Shown here in pieces: positions 7,654-14,222 of a stretch of 33,457 nucleotides of DNA. Numbering within the stretch: the first letter of the stretch is position 1; each line of letters begins with the position of its first letter. The notes beneath the pieces are model-generated. The model was not told where the DNA came from. It worked only from the letters and a program-made list of their open reading frames with translations, and searched no databases. This DNA is from an uncultured Erysipelotrichaceae bacterium (GTDB taxonomy: Bacteria; Bacillota_I; Bacilli_A; Erysipelotrichales; Erysipelotrichaceae): the NCBI GenBank assembly GCA_947167125.1, contig CAMVGT010000029.1:1-33457 (forward strand), in the 5' to 3' direction. The position numbers and the translations under genes are program-made.

Positions 7654-9696
7654 TCAGATGTTCAGAGCTGCTGTATAGGCACCCCAGATGGCTGTCATCA
7701 GGTTGCCTGGATGTTCCGCATCACCCAGCAGATGGACATTGTCACCCTTGATAGCTTCATAGAGTGTCTGATCGGATGTGTAGCCGACGGAAACGATGAC
7801 GGTATCTGCCGGAATCTTCTTTACTGTCTTATGGACACCCTGCAGACTCATGACAAGAGCTTTGCCGTTGATGTTGGGAACGTTTGTGGTTGTTGTTTCA
7901 ACAGTGACTTCGCCGTTTTCATAGCTGAGAACCTGGGAAGACTTCATGATGTCAACCTTGTAGTAGTCCATCAGGTCAATCAGGCAGTTGTAGTTGGCTG
8001 CGGAAAGACCTTCGACATTCAGGATGGTCGGCAGTGTTTCAACAACTGTGACCTTGTTGTTCTTTCTGGCAAGATCATATGCGATTTCGCATCCAGTGAG
8101 ACCGGCACCGATGATAACGACATTCTGATCCTTGATGTTCTGGTTGTTCAGGAAGTCGACAGCATATCTGACATTTTCTGAATCGAAGCCCGGTGTATTG
8201 AGCTTTCTTTCCTTTGCGCCGGTTGCGACAAAGATTTCATCATAGCCTTCCTTGTCTTCCGGTTTAAATTCAGTATTGAGTTTGACATTGACGTCGGTAT
8301 CCTTCATCTGTTTGCGGTACCATTCAATCAGTCTTCTGTCATCATCCTTGAAGTCAAAGGCAGCTGCCGGGATAAATACACCACCGAGCTTATCGCTCTT
8401 TTCATACAGATCCACTTCATGACCGCGCAGCGCTGCGACTCTTGCGGCTTCCATGCCGGCAATGCCGCCGCCGACAACCGCGATCTTTTTCTTTGTGTCA
8501 GCAGGTGTGATGTTGTAATGATTCTCCATGCCGCATCTCGGGTTCAGCGCACAGCTGATATCCTTTGTAGCAAGCTTTGCATAATCGATCTGGAAGATTC
8601 TTGCAAGGCAGCCGAAATGGCAGGAAATGCACGGACGGATGTCTGCTTCTTTTCCTTCATAGAACTTGTTGCCAAGATCCGGATCAGCCAGCAGAGGTCT
8701 GCCCATTCCCATCATGTCAATGCGTCCGTCCGCAATTGCTTCATCGGCAAGTTTCGGATCATCGAAACGTCCGCCGCAGATCACAGGAATATTGATGTGC
8801 TTACGGATTTCAGCGACATCATTAAGGTTCAGTGCCTTGGGCATGTAGACAGGCGGATGCGGCCAGTACCATGCGTCATAGGTACCGTTGTCACAGTCGA
8901 GCATATCATAGCCTGCTTCCTCAAGGATTTTGGCAACCTGGATGCTTTCATCCAGATCGCGTCCGAATTCTTCAAATTTCTCACCCGGAACAGCGCCTTT
9001 GTTGAAGGCTTTTGTATAGGATTTTACGGAATAGCGTACAGAAACCGGGAAGTCTTCCCCGCATTCCTTCTTGATTGCCTTTACGATTTCACAGGGGAAG
9101 CGCAGACGGTTTTCCAGGCTTCCGCCGTATTCATCGGTACGCTTGTTGTAGTTGGCAATGGTGAACTGGTCAAGCAGATAGCCTTCATGAACAGCATGGA
9201 TTTCAACGCCGTCAATGCCGGCATCCTTCGCCGCTTTGGCACCCTTTGCGAACCACTCGATGTAATTGTGAATCTCTTCCTTCGTCATTTCACGGTTGTT
9301 GTGTCTGGGATCCCAGACATTGGGAAGAGCGGAAGGTGCCGGATCATGCCAGTCTGTGCTGGAACGGCCGGACAGAGCCGAGATCATGATGAACACTTTG
9401 GAACCGTATTTATGAATGCCGTCCGCAAGATACTTCTGGTTTTCAACATAGGTTTCCAGATTGTTCATGATGGAAGGCAGATGTCCTCCGGGAGGAAGCG
9501 GTACGAGACCTGTAATGATTAAGCCTGTGCCGCCCTTTGCGCGCTCAATGTAGTAATCAGCGCCGTCTTTGGTATAGCTTCCGTCGGAATTCATCAGTCT
9601 GGGACTGAAGACGCCCATCGGCAGAAGCGCGATTCTGTTAGGCACTTCCACATTGCCGATTTTCACGGGCGAGAAAAGATGATTGTAAGCTGTCAT
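7654..9696 (-). CDS. NADH:flavin oxidoreductase / OYE-family ene-reductase with FAD/NAD module
   Basis: 680 residues; AGGAGG lies 7 nt before ATG. Residues 1 to about 345 are an OYE TIM barrel that binds FMN, with the active-site HAVH at 167-170 (one extra residue before GYLLDQF compared with the usual HxxHGYL). Four cysteines at 356, 359, 363 and 382 (C-x2-C-x3-C-x18-C) should hold the 4Fe-4S cluster. GGGIAG (409-414) is the FAD fold and IIGAGLTGCE the NAD(P) fold. This is the layout of 2,4-dienoyl-CoA reductase, enoate and cinnamate reductases and the BaiCD/BaiH bile-acid enzymes, which pass electrons from NAD(P)H through FAD and Fe-S to FMN to reduce C=C bonds next to a carbonyl. The substrate cannot be told. 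It is preceded by a strong promoter, a dyad and a tetR gene, so induction by the substrate is likely. Confidence 0.9.
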   Translation of the reverse strand: MTAYNHLFSPVKIGNVEVPNRIALLPMGVFSPRLMNSDGSYTKDGADYYIERAKGGTGLIITGLVPLPPGGHLPSIMNNLETYVENQKYLADGIHKYGSKVFIMISALSGRSSTDWHDPAPSALPNVWDPRHNNREMTKEEIHNYIEWFAKGAKAAKDAGIDGVEIHAVHEGYLLDQFTIANYNKRTDEYGGSLENRLRFPCEIVKAIKKECGEDFPVSVRYSVKSYTKAFNKGAVPGEKFEEFGRDLDESIQVAKILEEAGYDMLDCDNGTYDAWYWPHPPVYMPKALNLNDVAEIRKHINIPVICGGRFDDPKLADEAIADGRIDMMGMGRPLLADPDLGNKFYEGKEADIRPCISCHFGCLARIFQIDYAKLATKDISCALNPRCGMENHYNITPADTKKKIAVVGGGIAGMEAARVAALRGHEVDLYEKSDKLGGVFIPAAAFDFKDDDRRLIEWYRKQMKDTDVNVKLNTEFKPEDKEGYDEIFVATGAKERKLNTPGFDSENVRYAVDFLNNQNIKDQNVVIIGAGLTGCEIAYDLARKNNKVTVVETLPTILNVEGLSAANYNCLIDLMDYYKVDIMKSSQVLSYENGEVTVETTTTNVPNINGKALVMSLQGVHKTVKKIPADTVIVSVGYTSDQTLYEAIKGDNVHLLGDAEHPGNLMTAIWGAYTAALNI

Positions 9697-9712
9697 ATCA
9701 TGTCCTCCTCAT

Positions 9713-9736
9713 ATTCAGCGAATCAGTTCGCCGAAT
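9713..9736. promoter_or_regulatory. Putative TetR operator in the OYE leader
   Basis: A 24-bp near-palindrome with half-sites ATTC(A/G)GCGAA and TTCGC(T/C)GAAT separated by 4 bp. Each half matches the other at 9 of 10 positions. It lies between the -10 box (9753-9758) and the ribosome site, about 10-33 bp after the expected transcription start, where a bound TetR dimer would block elongation. The adjacent tetR gene (9820-10395) is the obvious candidate. No second copy was found near tetR itself. Confidence 0.6.
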
Positions 9737-9752
9737 ACGTTCTGTTAAATTC

Positions 9753-9782
9753 AGTATAGTCCCCGTTTTTTATGCATGTCAA
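9753..9782 (-). promoter_or_regulatory. Sigma-A-type promoter of the first OYE-family gene
   Basis: On the minus strand TTGACA (9777-9782) is separated by 18 bp from TATACT (9753-9758). It drives the OYE gene with a leader of about 50 nt that contains the dyad at 9713-9736. Confidence 0.75.
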
Positions 9783-9804
9783 TGTAAGAACATCACCTTT
9801 CATG

Positions 9805-9830
9805 AAAAAAGCACCGGTTTTACCCGATGC
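9805..9830 (-). terminator. Intrinsic terminator overlapping the tetR stop codon
   Basis: On the minus strand GCATCGG pairs with CCGGTGC (9824-9830 with 9811-9817; one G-T pair), followed by TTTTTT. The tetR stop codon (9820-9822) lies in the loop. It separates tetR from the OYE gene, so that gene relies on its own promoter. Confidence 0.8.
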
Positions 9831-10395
9831 CGTAATACTGCAGTATCATTTCCGTCTGTTTCAATGCTTCTGCTTTCAGATCAAAGCCGCCGTTTTTGCA
9901 GCACCAGTCATAGACGCATCCCCTTGAAGAACGGAGTATGATTCTTGCCGCTTCCTTCTGCAATACATCTGAAAGACCGGCGTCTTTGAGATTTTCTTTA
10001 AGCTTCTGATAGATATATCTTCCCTCCCAATAGCGGTATTTGTTCTCAGCACCGATCTGGTTGCGGAAGGTAATGGAGATGATGGAAACACCTTTCTCAA
10101 TACAGGCTTCCATCTGATAACCGATCAGACAGCGGATTCCTTCCTGAGGTGTCTTCGGGTTTTCAGCTTCATACTGTTCCTGCAGATTTTCATCAAAGGC
10201 GACATAGCCGTAATCAATGATTTCTTCTTTGGATTTGTAATGGTGATAAAGACCGCCGATGGATACCCCTGCCGCTTCCGCGATTTCCTGTACTTTGACA
10301 TTGGCAAAACCTTTTGTCTCAAACAGGCGGAATGCGCAGTCATAAATCCGTCTTTTTGTCTCTTCACGCTGTCTGTCACGCTGTGTCATGGTCAT
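9820..10395 (-). CDS. TetR/AcrR family transcriptional regulator
   Basis: 191 residues from ATG at 10393-10395 (MTMTQRDRQREETKRR). A longer frame exists upstream, but its sequence is not TetR-like. No good ribosome site precedes this ATG, so the start, or the second ATG 6 bp later, is uncertain. The N-terminal helix-turn-helix is clear: IYDCAFRLFETKGF (about 18-31), then VQEIAEAAGVSIGGLYHHYKSKEE, the standard TetR recognition block. The rest is the helical ligand-binding and dimer domain and is not subfamily-specific. It lies just upstream of the OYE gene on the same strand, with a terminator between them, and the 24-bp dyad in the OYE leader is its likely target. Probably a ligand-released repressor of that reductase. 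Confidence 0.88.
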   Translation of the reverse strand: MTMTQRDRQREETKRRIYDCAFRLFETKGFANVKVQEIAEAAGVSIGGLYHHYKSKEEIIDYGYVAFDENLQEQYEAENPKTPQEGIRCLIGYQMEACIEKGVSIISITFRNQIGAENKYRYWEGRYIYQKLKENLKDAGLSDVLQKEAARIILRSSRGCVYDWCCKNGGFDLKAEALKQTEMILQYYGIG

Positions 10396-10550
10396 GGAAG
10401 AATCATAACACAAATATACGGATTCCTGCATTTCACCCATGACAGCAGTGACAGCCATGACGGCAATCCAGATATATAGCACAATCTCAAAAACAGCAGA
10501 ACACTTCCATCCTCCCCTTTCCCATGGCATTCCTGATGCAGAAGGAGAAG

Positions 10551-10583
10551 AAAAATACCCGGCGCAAAGCATGCGCCGGATAT
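10551..10583 (-). terminator. Strong intrinsic terminator after the Rpn-like tail gene
   Basis: On the minus strand ATATCCGGCGC pairs with GCGCCGGGTAT (10573-10583 with 10555-10565; one G-T pair), then TTTTTCTTC. It lies about 25 bp past the stop of the gene ending at 10609. Confidence 0.88.
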
Positions 10584-10608
10584 TCATAATTCATTACAGT
10601 GTGATTTC

Positions 10609-10944
10609 TTAATTAAGATACAGTCTGATTTCTTCTTCCGTTATCTCAAATGCAGCAATCGCGTCGTCCAGTGAAAGCTTCCCGTTTCTGATCAGTTCTG
10701 CAATCCCTGCCAGCGTTTTGTGATTCATTGATTTCTGTGCTTCCGCAAGCTCTGCCTGAAGCTTTGCCTGTTTCTCTTCAGCCTCTGCCTGAAGCTTTGC
10801 CTGTTTCTCTTCAGCCTCTGCCTGAAGCTTTGCCAGAGTATCGTTAACAGCTTCCTGGACAAGTCCTTCGAGGAGATCTTCCATGTCCTGCACCGCCTTT
10901 CTTTCATCTTCATCCAAATGCAAGCCATAGGTATTTGTCAACAC
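10609..10944 (-). CDS. Rpn-like C-terminal tail protein, probably 5'-truncated
   Basis: 111 residues from GTG at 10942-10944, with no convincing ribosome site. The same frame stays coding-like upstream (KLLKKTEVLTNTYG) to an in-frame TGA at 10966-10968, and an ATG in a shifted frame sits at 10967-10969. A frameshifted or truncated 5' end is therefore likely. The product is all helical: an acidic segment, a coiled coil made of a repeated KLQAEAEEKQA unit, then LAGIAELIRNGKLSLDDAIA...ITEEEI. That end resembles the C-terminal regulatory tail of Rpn-family (PD-(D/E)XK) nucleases. The nuclease domain is absent. It is close to a full-length Rpn gene and its duplicate tail, so it may be a third Rpn-derived small protein or a relic. 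Family assignment is moderate. Confidence 0.5.
   Translation of the reverse strand: MLTNTYGLHLDEDERKAVQDMEDLLEGLVQEAVNDTLAKLQAEAEEKQAKLQAEAEEKQAKLQAELAEAQKSMNHKTLAGIAELIRNGKLSLDDAIAAFEITEEEIRLYLN
10750..10834. repeat. 33-bp in-frame tandem repeat, about 2.6 copies
   Basis: Units start at 10750, 10783 and 10816. The first two are identical and the third is partial (19 bp). The period is a multiple of 3, so each copy adds 11 residues (KLQAEAEEKQA) to a coiled coil. It is a site of likely copy-number variation between strains. Confidence 0.9.
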
Positions 10945-11060
10945 TTCTGTTTTTTTCAGAAGCTTTCATTGTGTTTTAAAAAAGCACATGGAGAACAGCC
11001 GCTTTGTGATTGATTGGATTTTGATTATATTTCAGCTGAGATGATTCTTTATCATAATCA

Positions 11061-11510
11061 TCAAAGTTCCGGTTCCCTGTCAAGCAGGCTGAGCTGTCCC
11101 TGTCTCATCTCCCAGAAATGACCGCATTCTCTGCAGCGGTAGATGACAACAGCCTGAGATGGAGAGAAAAAGTTGGCGCTGAGGGTAGCCCAGAACTGAC
11201 GCGATGTTCTTTCTCTGTCTCCGTTGTGGCAGTGCGGGCATTCGTAGAGAACGTTATGATCACTGACCCATTCATACCAGCCGCCGGAAACCTGATTCAG
11301 TTCATCATTATCAAGTACGATGGGGCTCTCGCTGAAATCTACGCCGCTGTTCTTAACCTTCGCTTCAATTGCTTCAACATCAATGCCGTTATCCGCAAGG
11401 ATTTTGCAGAATTCGACATCACTCACTACACCTTTGAGCTTTTCAAGAACTTCTTCCGGCAGCATGTCACGCACTTCCTTTAACAGCTGAGTATACTTCT
11501 CATTATTCAT
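11061..11510 (-). CDS. Double-glycine leader-like protein with C-terminal zinc ribbon
   Basis: 149 residues; AGGAGG lies 8 nt before ATG at 11508-11510, which fixes the start. Residues 1-77 look like a RiPP or bacteriocin leader: helical and acidic, somewhat like Nif11-type leaders, ending LDNDELNQVSGG with the GG at 76-77. In known systems a C39-peptidase ABC transporter cuts after such a GG. The remaining 72 residues hold CPHC (91-94) and CREC (126-129), a four-cysteine zinc-ribbon arrangement, with several Trp/Phe. The ribbon is unlike a usual bacteriocin core, so it may be a non-exported protein with a leader-like domain. No transporter, protease or modification enzyme is seen nearby. It sits between Rpn-derived genes. 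Function unknown. Confidence 0.75.
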   Translation of the reverse strand: MNNEKYTQLLKEVRDMLPEEVLEKLKGVVSDVEFCKILADNGIDVEAIEAKVKNSGVDFSESPIVLDNDELNQVSGGWYEWVSDHNVLYECPHCHNGDRERTSRQFWATLSANFFSPSQAVVIYRCRECGHFWEMRQGQLSLLDREPEL

Positions 11511-11683
11511 TATGATTTCCTCCTTTGTCATCGACAGTTTTCTTTTAAACTGAATCAGTTGGAAATAAATATTAATATCAATCTGACTGAACATAAAATA
11601 CAGTGCCGGAATCAAACAATGAATAATGAGACCGTTAAATGGCCAAGAAATACAGAGACAGATTTATTTCATGTGACCGTTAA

Positions 11684-11713
11684 GAAAAAAGAATGCAGCC
11701 GAAACTGCATCCT
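11684..11713 (-). terminator. Intrinsic terminator of the rpn operon
   Basis: On the minus strand AGGATGCAG pairs with CTGCATTCT (11705-11713 with 11690-11698; one G-T pair), followed by TTTTTT. It lies 85 bp past the small Rpn-tail gene and separates the Rpn pair from the double-glycine gene. The rest of the gap 11511-11797 shows no gene. Confidence 0.82.
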
Positions 11714-11797
11714 TAACGATCTGAAACATGATATTCAGATGTGTCACTCCACAGAACTGTTCTGCTCTTCTTACACCGGGCTCAATGCATCTGAAGA

Positions 11798-12019
11798 TCA
11801 GCACTGCTTCAGTCCGATGATATCCCTGACTTCTTCCCGCTCCATTCTGTACATTTCACAGATTGTTGAAACAGCATCTTCTTCACTGTCTCCGCGTTTC
11901 TTCAGCATTTCAAAATACCGAACAATCGAATGTTCTCTTTCTTCTCTGCGGCCTTCTTCTCTTCCTTTTTCACGGATATAGGCAAGATGCCTCTCTTCAT
12001 TGTATTCAAATATGCTCAT
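11798..12019 (-). CDS. Stand-alone duplicate of the Rpn C-terminal domain (RpnS-like)
   Basis: 73 residues beginning MSIFEYNEERHLAYIREKG. It is a near-identical copy of the last 76 residues of the upstream Rpn protein, which begin MSVFEYNEERHLAYIREKG, minus one GREE-type repeat and with a diverged last dozen residues. It starts 2 bp after the Rpn stop codon. GAGG sits exactly 8 nt before the ATG, and its bases lie within the last codons of rpn, so translation is probably coupled. In studied enterobacterial Rpn systems an internal start makes a small C-terminal protein (RpnS) that blocks the nuclease. This gene has the size and content of such an antitoxin but as a separate cistron. High DNA identity indicates a recent duplication. 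Confidence 0.78.
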   Translation of the reverse strand: MSIFEYNEERHLAYIREKGREEGRREEREHSIVRYFEMLKKRGDSEEDAVSTICEMYRMEREEVRDIIGLKQC

Positions 12020-12254
12020 GTTTACTGCCTCGGGAAAAGAAGTCCTCTGACATCTTCCGGCTCCATTCCGTACATTTCACAGATCGTTGAAACAGCGTCT
12101 TCTTCACTGTCTCCGCGTTTCTTCAGCATTTCAAAAAACCGAACAATCGAATGTTCTCTTTCTTCTTTGCGGCCTTCTTCTCGGCCTTCTTCTCTTCCTT
12201 TTTCACGGATATAGGCAAGATGCCTTTCTTCATTGTATTCAAATACGCTCATAT
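11815..12254. repeat. Tandem duplication of the rpn 3' end (two copies of about 205-215 bp)
   Basis: About 11815-12019 and 12037-12254 are near-identical, differing by scattered substitutions and one 12-bp unit present twice in the second copy (12175-12198) and once in the first. Both copies begin at the ATG of the C-terminal domain. It is a direct tandem duplication, open to deletion by recombination. Confidence 0.88.
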
Positions 12255-13068
12255 CCACGACCTCGCTTCTGTTTTCAAGAATAAAGTTCCTGATTGTGAA
12301 GTCTTCCGGCATTTCCTCTATTGCCTGATTGACTGCTGATGTAATGCCGGTTTCTTTACTGTATTTACGGACTGTTTCAACAAACCATTCATATTCATAA
12401 AGCTGTACACAATACTGACTGTCTTCTTTTTTCAGTCCGTTGATATTGTGCTGCGTCACAATCAGTTCAAGGGATGGGTTCCTGTCTTTATTGTAACCCG
12501 AAGCGTTTTTGTGAAACAGGTCTGACAGTCTCAGTTCTTCAATTTTTTCAGCTTTGTCCGTCCCGTTGTAAATGACATGGAAACTGGGTACCGGAAGTTC
12601 GATCGGCTCGTTTCTGTAGATATCCTTCTGCTGTACTTCAAGAATCTGATTCATGGTTGAATGCCAGTATCCCAGGAAACGGTAAGGCATATTCGGATTC
12701 AATGTGGACTGATGTTCATAAAAGCTCATATTCCATGAACCTACCAGTACACTGACATCATTCTTCATATGCATGTAGATCGCATTGTCCAGTGTCACAA
12801 TCTGAAGATCATTGACATCGGTGTAATCTGTATGCTCGATGGAATTGTAAAGTGCCAGTGTCCATTCTTTGTGTTTCTCATTTCCGAAGATAAACCGGAA
12901 TAATCTGTCTTTGATGTTCCTGTCGGCTTTTGTGCCGTAGGAAGATTTTCCAGAGATCAGTTTTTCTGTTCCGTCGCTGTAACGGACCAATGTACCTGCT
13001 TTCGCATCAGCTTCTGTGTAAAGGGAAATCATTTCAATGACGGAAGAATCTTTATGCTTTTTATTCAT
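12022..13068 (-). CDS. Rpn family PD-(D/E)XK nuclease (recombination-promoting nuclease / putative transposase)
   Basis: 348 residues from ATG at 13066-13068 (MNKKHKDSS), with AAAGGA about 10 nt upstream. An alternative ATG lies 9 bp earlier. The Rpn nuclease core is clear: DRLFRFIFGN (54-63), then MKNDVSVLVG with D104, and SFYEHQSTLNPNMPYRFLGY with E118 and Q120, the D...ExQ active site of this PD-(D/E)XK family. The C-terminal tail starts at an internal ATG (MSVFEYNEERH, 12250-12252) that has its own GAGG 8 nt upstream, followed by a charged GREEGREEGRKEE stretch. Related proteins are DNA endonucleases tied to recA-independent recombination and phage defence. A 12-bp unit encoding GREE is duplicated here compared with the stand-alone copy. 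The next gene is that duplicate tail. Confidence 0.87.
   Translation of the reverse strand: MNKKHKDSSVIEMISLYTEADAKAGTLVRYSDGTEKLISGKSSYGTKADRNIKDRLFRFIFGNEKHKEWTLALYNSIEHTDYTDVNDLQIVTLDNAIYMHMKNDVSVLVGSWNMSFYEHQSTLNPNMPYRFLGYWHSTMNQILEVQQKDIYRNEPIELPVPSFHVIYNGTDKAEKIEELRLSDLFHKNASGYNKDRNPSLELIVTQHNINGLKKEDSQYCVQLYEYEWFVETVRKYSKETGITSAVNQAIEEMPEDFTIRNFILENRSEVVDMSVFEYNEERHLAYIREKGREEGREEGRKEEREHSIVRFFEMLKKRGDSEEDAVSTICEMYGMEPEDVRGLLFPRQ
12250..12264 (-). promoter_or_regulatory. Candidate internal translation start inside rpn
   Basis: GAGG (12261-12264) stands 8 nt before an in-frame ATG (12250-12252). Initiation here would make a 76-residue C-terminal protein. The duplicated gene downstream has the same GAGG-N8-ATG geometry (12028-12031 and 12017-12019), although the bases between differ. 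This suggests that the internal start is functional. Confidence 0.55.
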
Positions 13069-13220
13069 ATCCTGCATTTCCTTTCTGTACGATGTATTCA
13101 CCTGAAAGATGCAGATTCCACGGAATTTCTTTATACTTTTTCTCCGTTTTTTCTTTTTGCGCATCCATTGATCGCATGATCCTGCACAGAATATCCCGCT
13201 GAAAGATCCGTCATAATCTT

Positions 13221-13248
13221 TTTACCGTGATGAAAGATGCGGTATAAT
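13221..13248 (+). promoter_or_regulatory. Promoter of the merR-like gene at 13271
   Basis: TTTACC (13221-13226), a 16-bp spacer and a perfect TATAAT (13243-13248), 22 bp before the start codon. The outer bases ACCG...CGGT around the spacer are complementary, a weak hint of an operator. Confidence 0.65.
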
Positions 13249-13270
13249 CTGAAACGGATGGCAAAAGACA

Positions 13271-14068
13271 ATGAAATATACAATCGGCGACGTATCTGAG
13301 GCATTGAATCTTTCACGCGAAATGATCCGCTATTATGAAAAGAACGGGGTACTGAAGCTTTCAAGAGATTCTTCAAACAACTACAGAACCTATGAGATCA
13401 TGGATATCTTCTGGCTTCTTGAATCCCTGCAGTACCGCTCATGGGGTGTGGGAATCAAGGAAATCCAGAATGTGCGCGGTGAAGATTTCCATCTGAAGAC
13501 TGCGGATCTGTTCAGTCAGTATGCAGAAGAACTGGAAAAGGAAATCCTGACCAAAACACTGCTGAAAGAAAGACTGGAGAAGATCTCTGTCAAAATGCGC
13601 AGCAGCTTCTACAATCTCGGCAATATCCATGTGGAATACATCCCCTCTTACTATTCCTTCCATCTTGTGAACGGGTATGGCGATGAATATGAAAGAATAA
13701 ATGTCAGGAAAGAAATCCGCGATGTTTTTTTCGCATCTGAGAACATCGGCTTTCTGGACAGCGGCATCCTCATCGGCGACGACTGTCAGGAATGGATCAT
13801 GACAATTGATGAGAAATATCTGAACGCCCTGCATATACCGGCTGCGGAAGGAATGACATATGAAGAAGGCGGATTCTTCCTGTGCATGAATTCCGACATC
13901 GGCGAAATCGGAAAGATGGATCTGAGCGAAGGGAAAAAGCTTCAGACCTATGCAGATGAAAAAGGATTCCGGACAGACGGAAGGCTGCGGGGAGTTCTGA
14001 TCGGCAGAGGCGAAGTGAACGGTACTTTCCGGCGCATCATGGAAATGCGGATGAAGATCATCGCATAA
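13271..14068 (+). CDS. MerR family transcriptional regulator
   Basis: 265 residues. The N-terminal winged helix is typical of MerR: YTIGDVSEALNLSREMIRYYEKNGVL (3-28), then a wing with NNYRTYE and a second helix pair to about residue 70. A coiled coil follows (about 75-110), then a domain of roughly 150 residues that could be a GyrI-like or other ligand-binding fold; its ligand cannot be read. The start codon has only a weak ribosome site but follows a perfect -10 box. A terminator closes the gene. The next gene is an OYE reductase whose promoter has the 19-bp spacer and central dyad expected of a MerR target, so this protein probably activates that gene when its ligand is bound. Confidence 0.88.
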   Translation: MKYTIGDVSEALNLSREMIRYYEKNGVLKLSRDSSNNYRTYEIMDIFWLLESLQYRSWGVGIKEIQNVRGEDFHLKTADLFSQYAEELEKEILTKTLLKERLEKISVKMRSSFYNLGNIHVEYIPSYYSFHLVNGYGDEYERINVRKEIRDVFFASENIGFLDSGILIGDDCQEWIMTIDEKYLNALHIPAAEGMTYEEGGFFLCMNSDIGEIGKMDLSEGKKLQTYADEKGFRTDGRLRGVLIGRGEVNGTFRRIMEMRMKIIA

Positions 14069-14072
14069 ACCC

Positions 14073-14085
14073 TGAAACCGTTTCA
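14073..14085. promoter_or_regulatory. Second copy of the MerR-type dyad
   Basis: TGAAAC-C-GTTTCA, a perfect 13-bp dyad preceded by CCC, five bases after the merR stop. It resembles TGAAAT-G-ATTTCA at 14173-14185 (shared CCCTGAAA...TTTCAT) and lies exactly 100 bp upstream of it. It could be an auxiliary site. It also overlaps the start of the merR 3' untranslated region, so a purely incidental hairpin is possible. Confidence 0.45.
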
Positions 14086-14105
14086 TATCCAAAAATGCAT
14101 CAAAG

Positions 14106-14148
14106 ACTGCGGAATGACTCCTGCAAACAGGAAAAACCGCAGTTTTTT
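14106..14148 (+). terminator. Intrinsic terminator of the merR-like gene
   Basis: ACTGCGG (14106-14112) pairs with CCGCAGT (14137-14143), with an inner CCTG/CAGG stem, followed by TTTTTT. It separates merR from the OYE promoter. Confidence 0.82.
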
Positions 14149-14165
14149 CATGCTGATTTTGGGGC

Positions 14166-14196
14166 TTGACCCTGAAATGATTTCATCTCTTAGAAT
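14166..14196 (+). promoter_or_regulatory. MerR-type promoter and operator of the second OYE-family gene
   Basis: TTGACC (14166-14171) and TAGAAT (14191-14196) are 19 bp apart, longer than the normal 17 and diagnostic of MerR-regulated promoters, where the regulator twists the DNA to align the boxes. The spacer contains the perfect 13-bp dyad TGAAAT-G-ATTTCA (14173-14185). Confidence 0.8.
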
Positions 14197-14222
14197 GAAA
14201 TTGTGAAAAGGAGAACAAACAA

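Noticed and set aside
8419-9522. Long plus-strand frame of 367 codons
   Set aside because: Antisense to the OYE gene 7654-9696, Cys/His-rich by accident of codon use, and no ribosome site or family features.
10396-10587. 64-residue N-terminal extension of the TetR protein
   Set aside because: The extension is not TetR-like, includes a terminator-adjacent region, and no ribosome site precedes its first codon.
10750-10834. Possible CRISPR-like array
   Set aside because: The 33-bp units are directly contiguous without spacers and encode a coiled-coil repeat in frame.
13131-13376. Minus-strand frame extending upstream of rpn across the MerR start
   Set aside because: It overlaps a well-supported MerR start and its perfect -10 box; the product has no family features.
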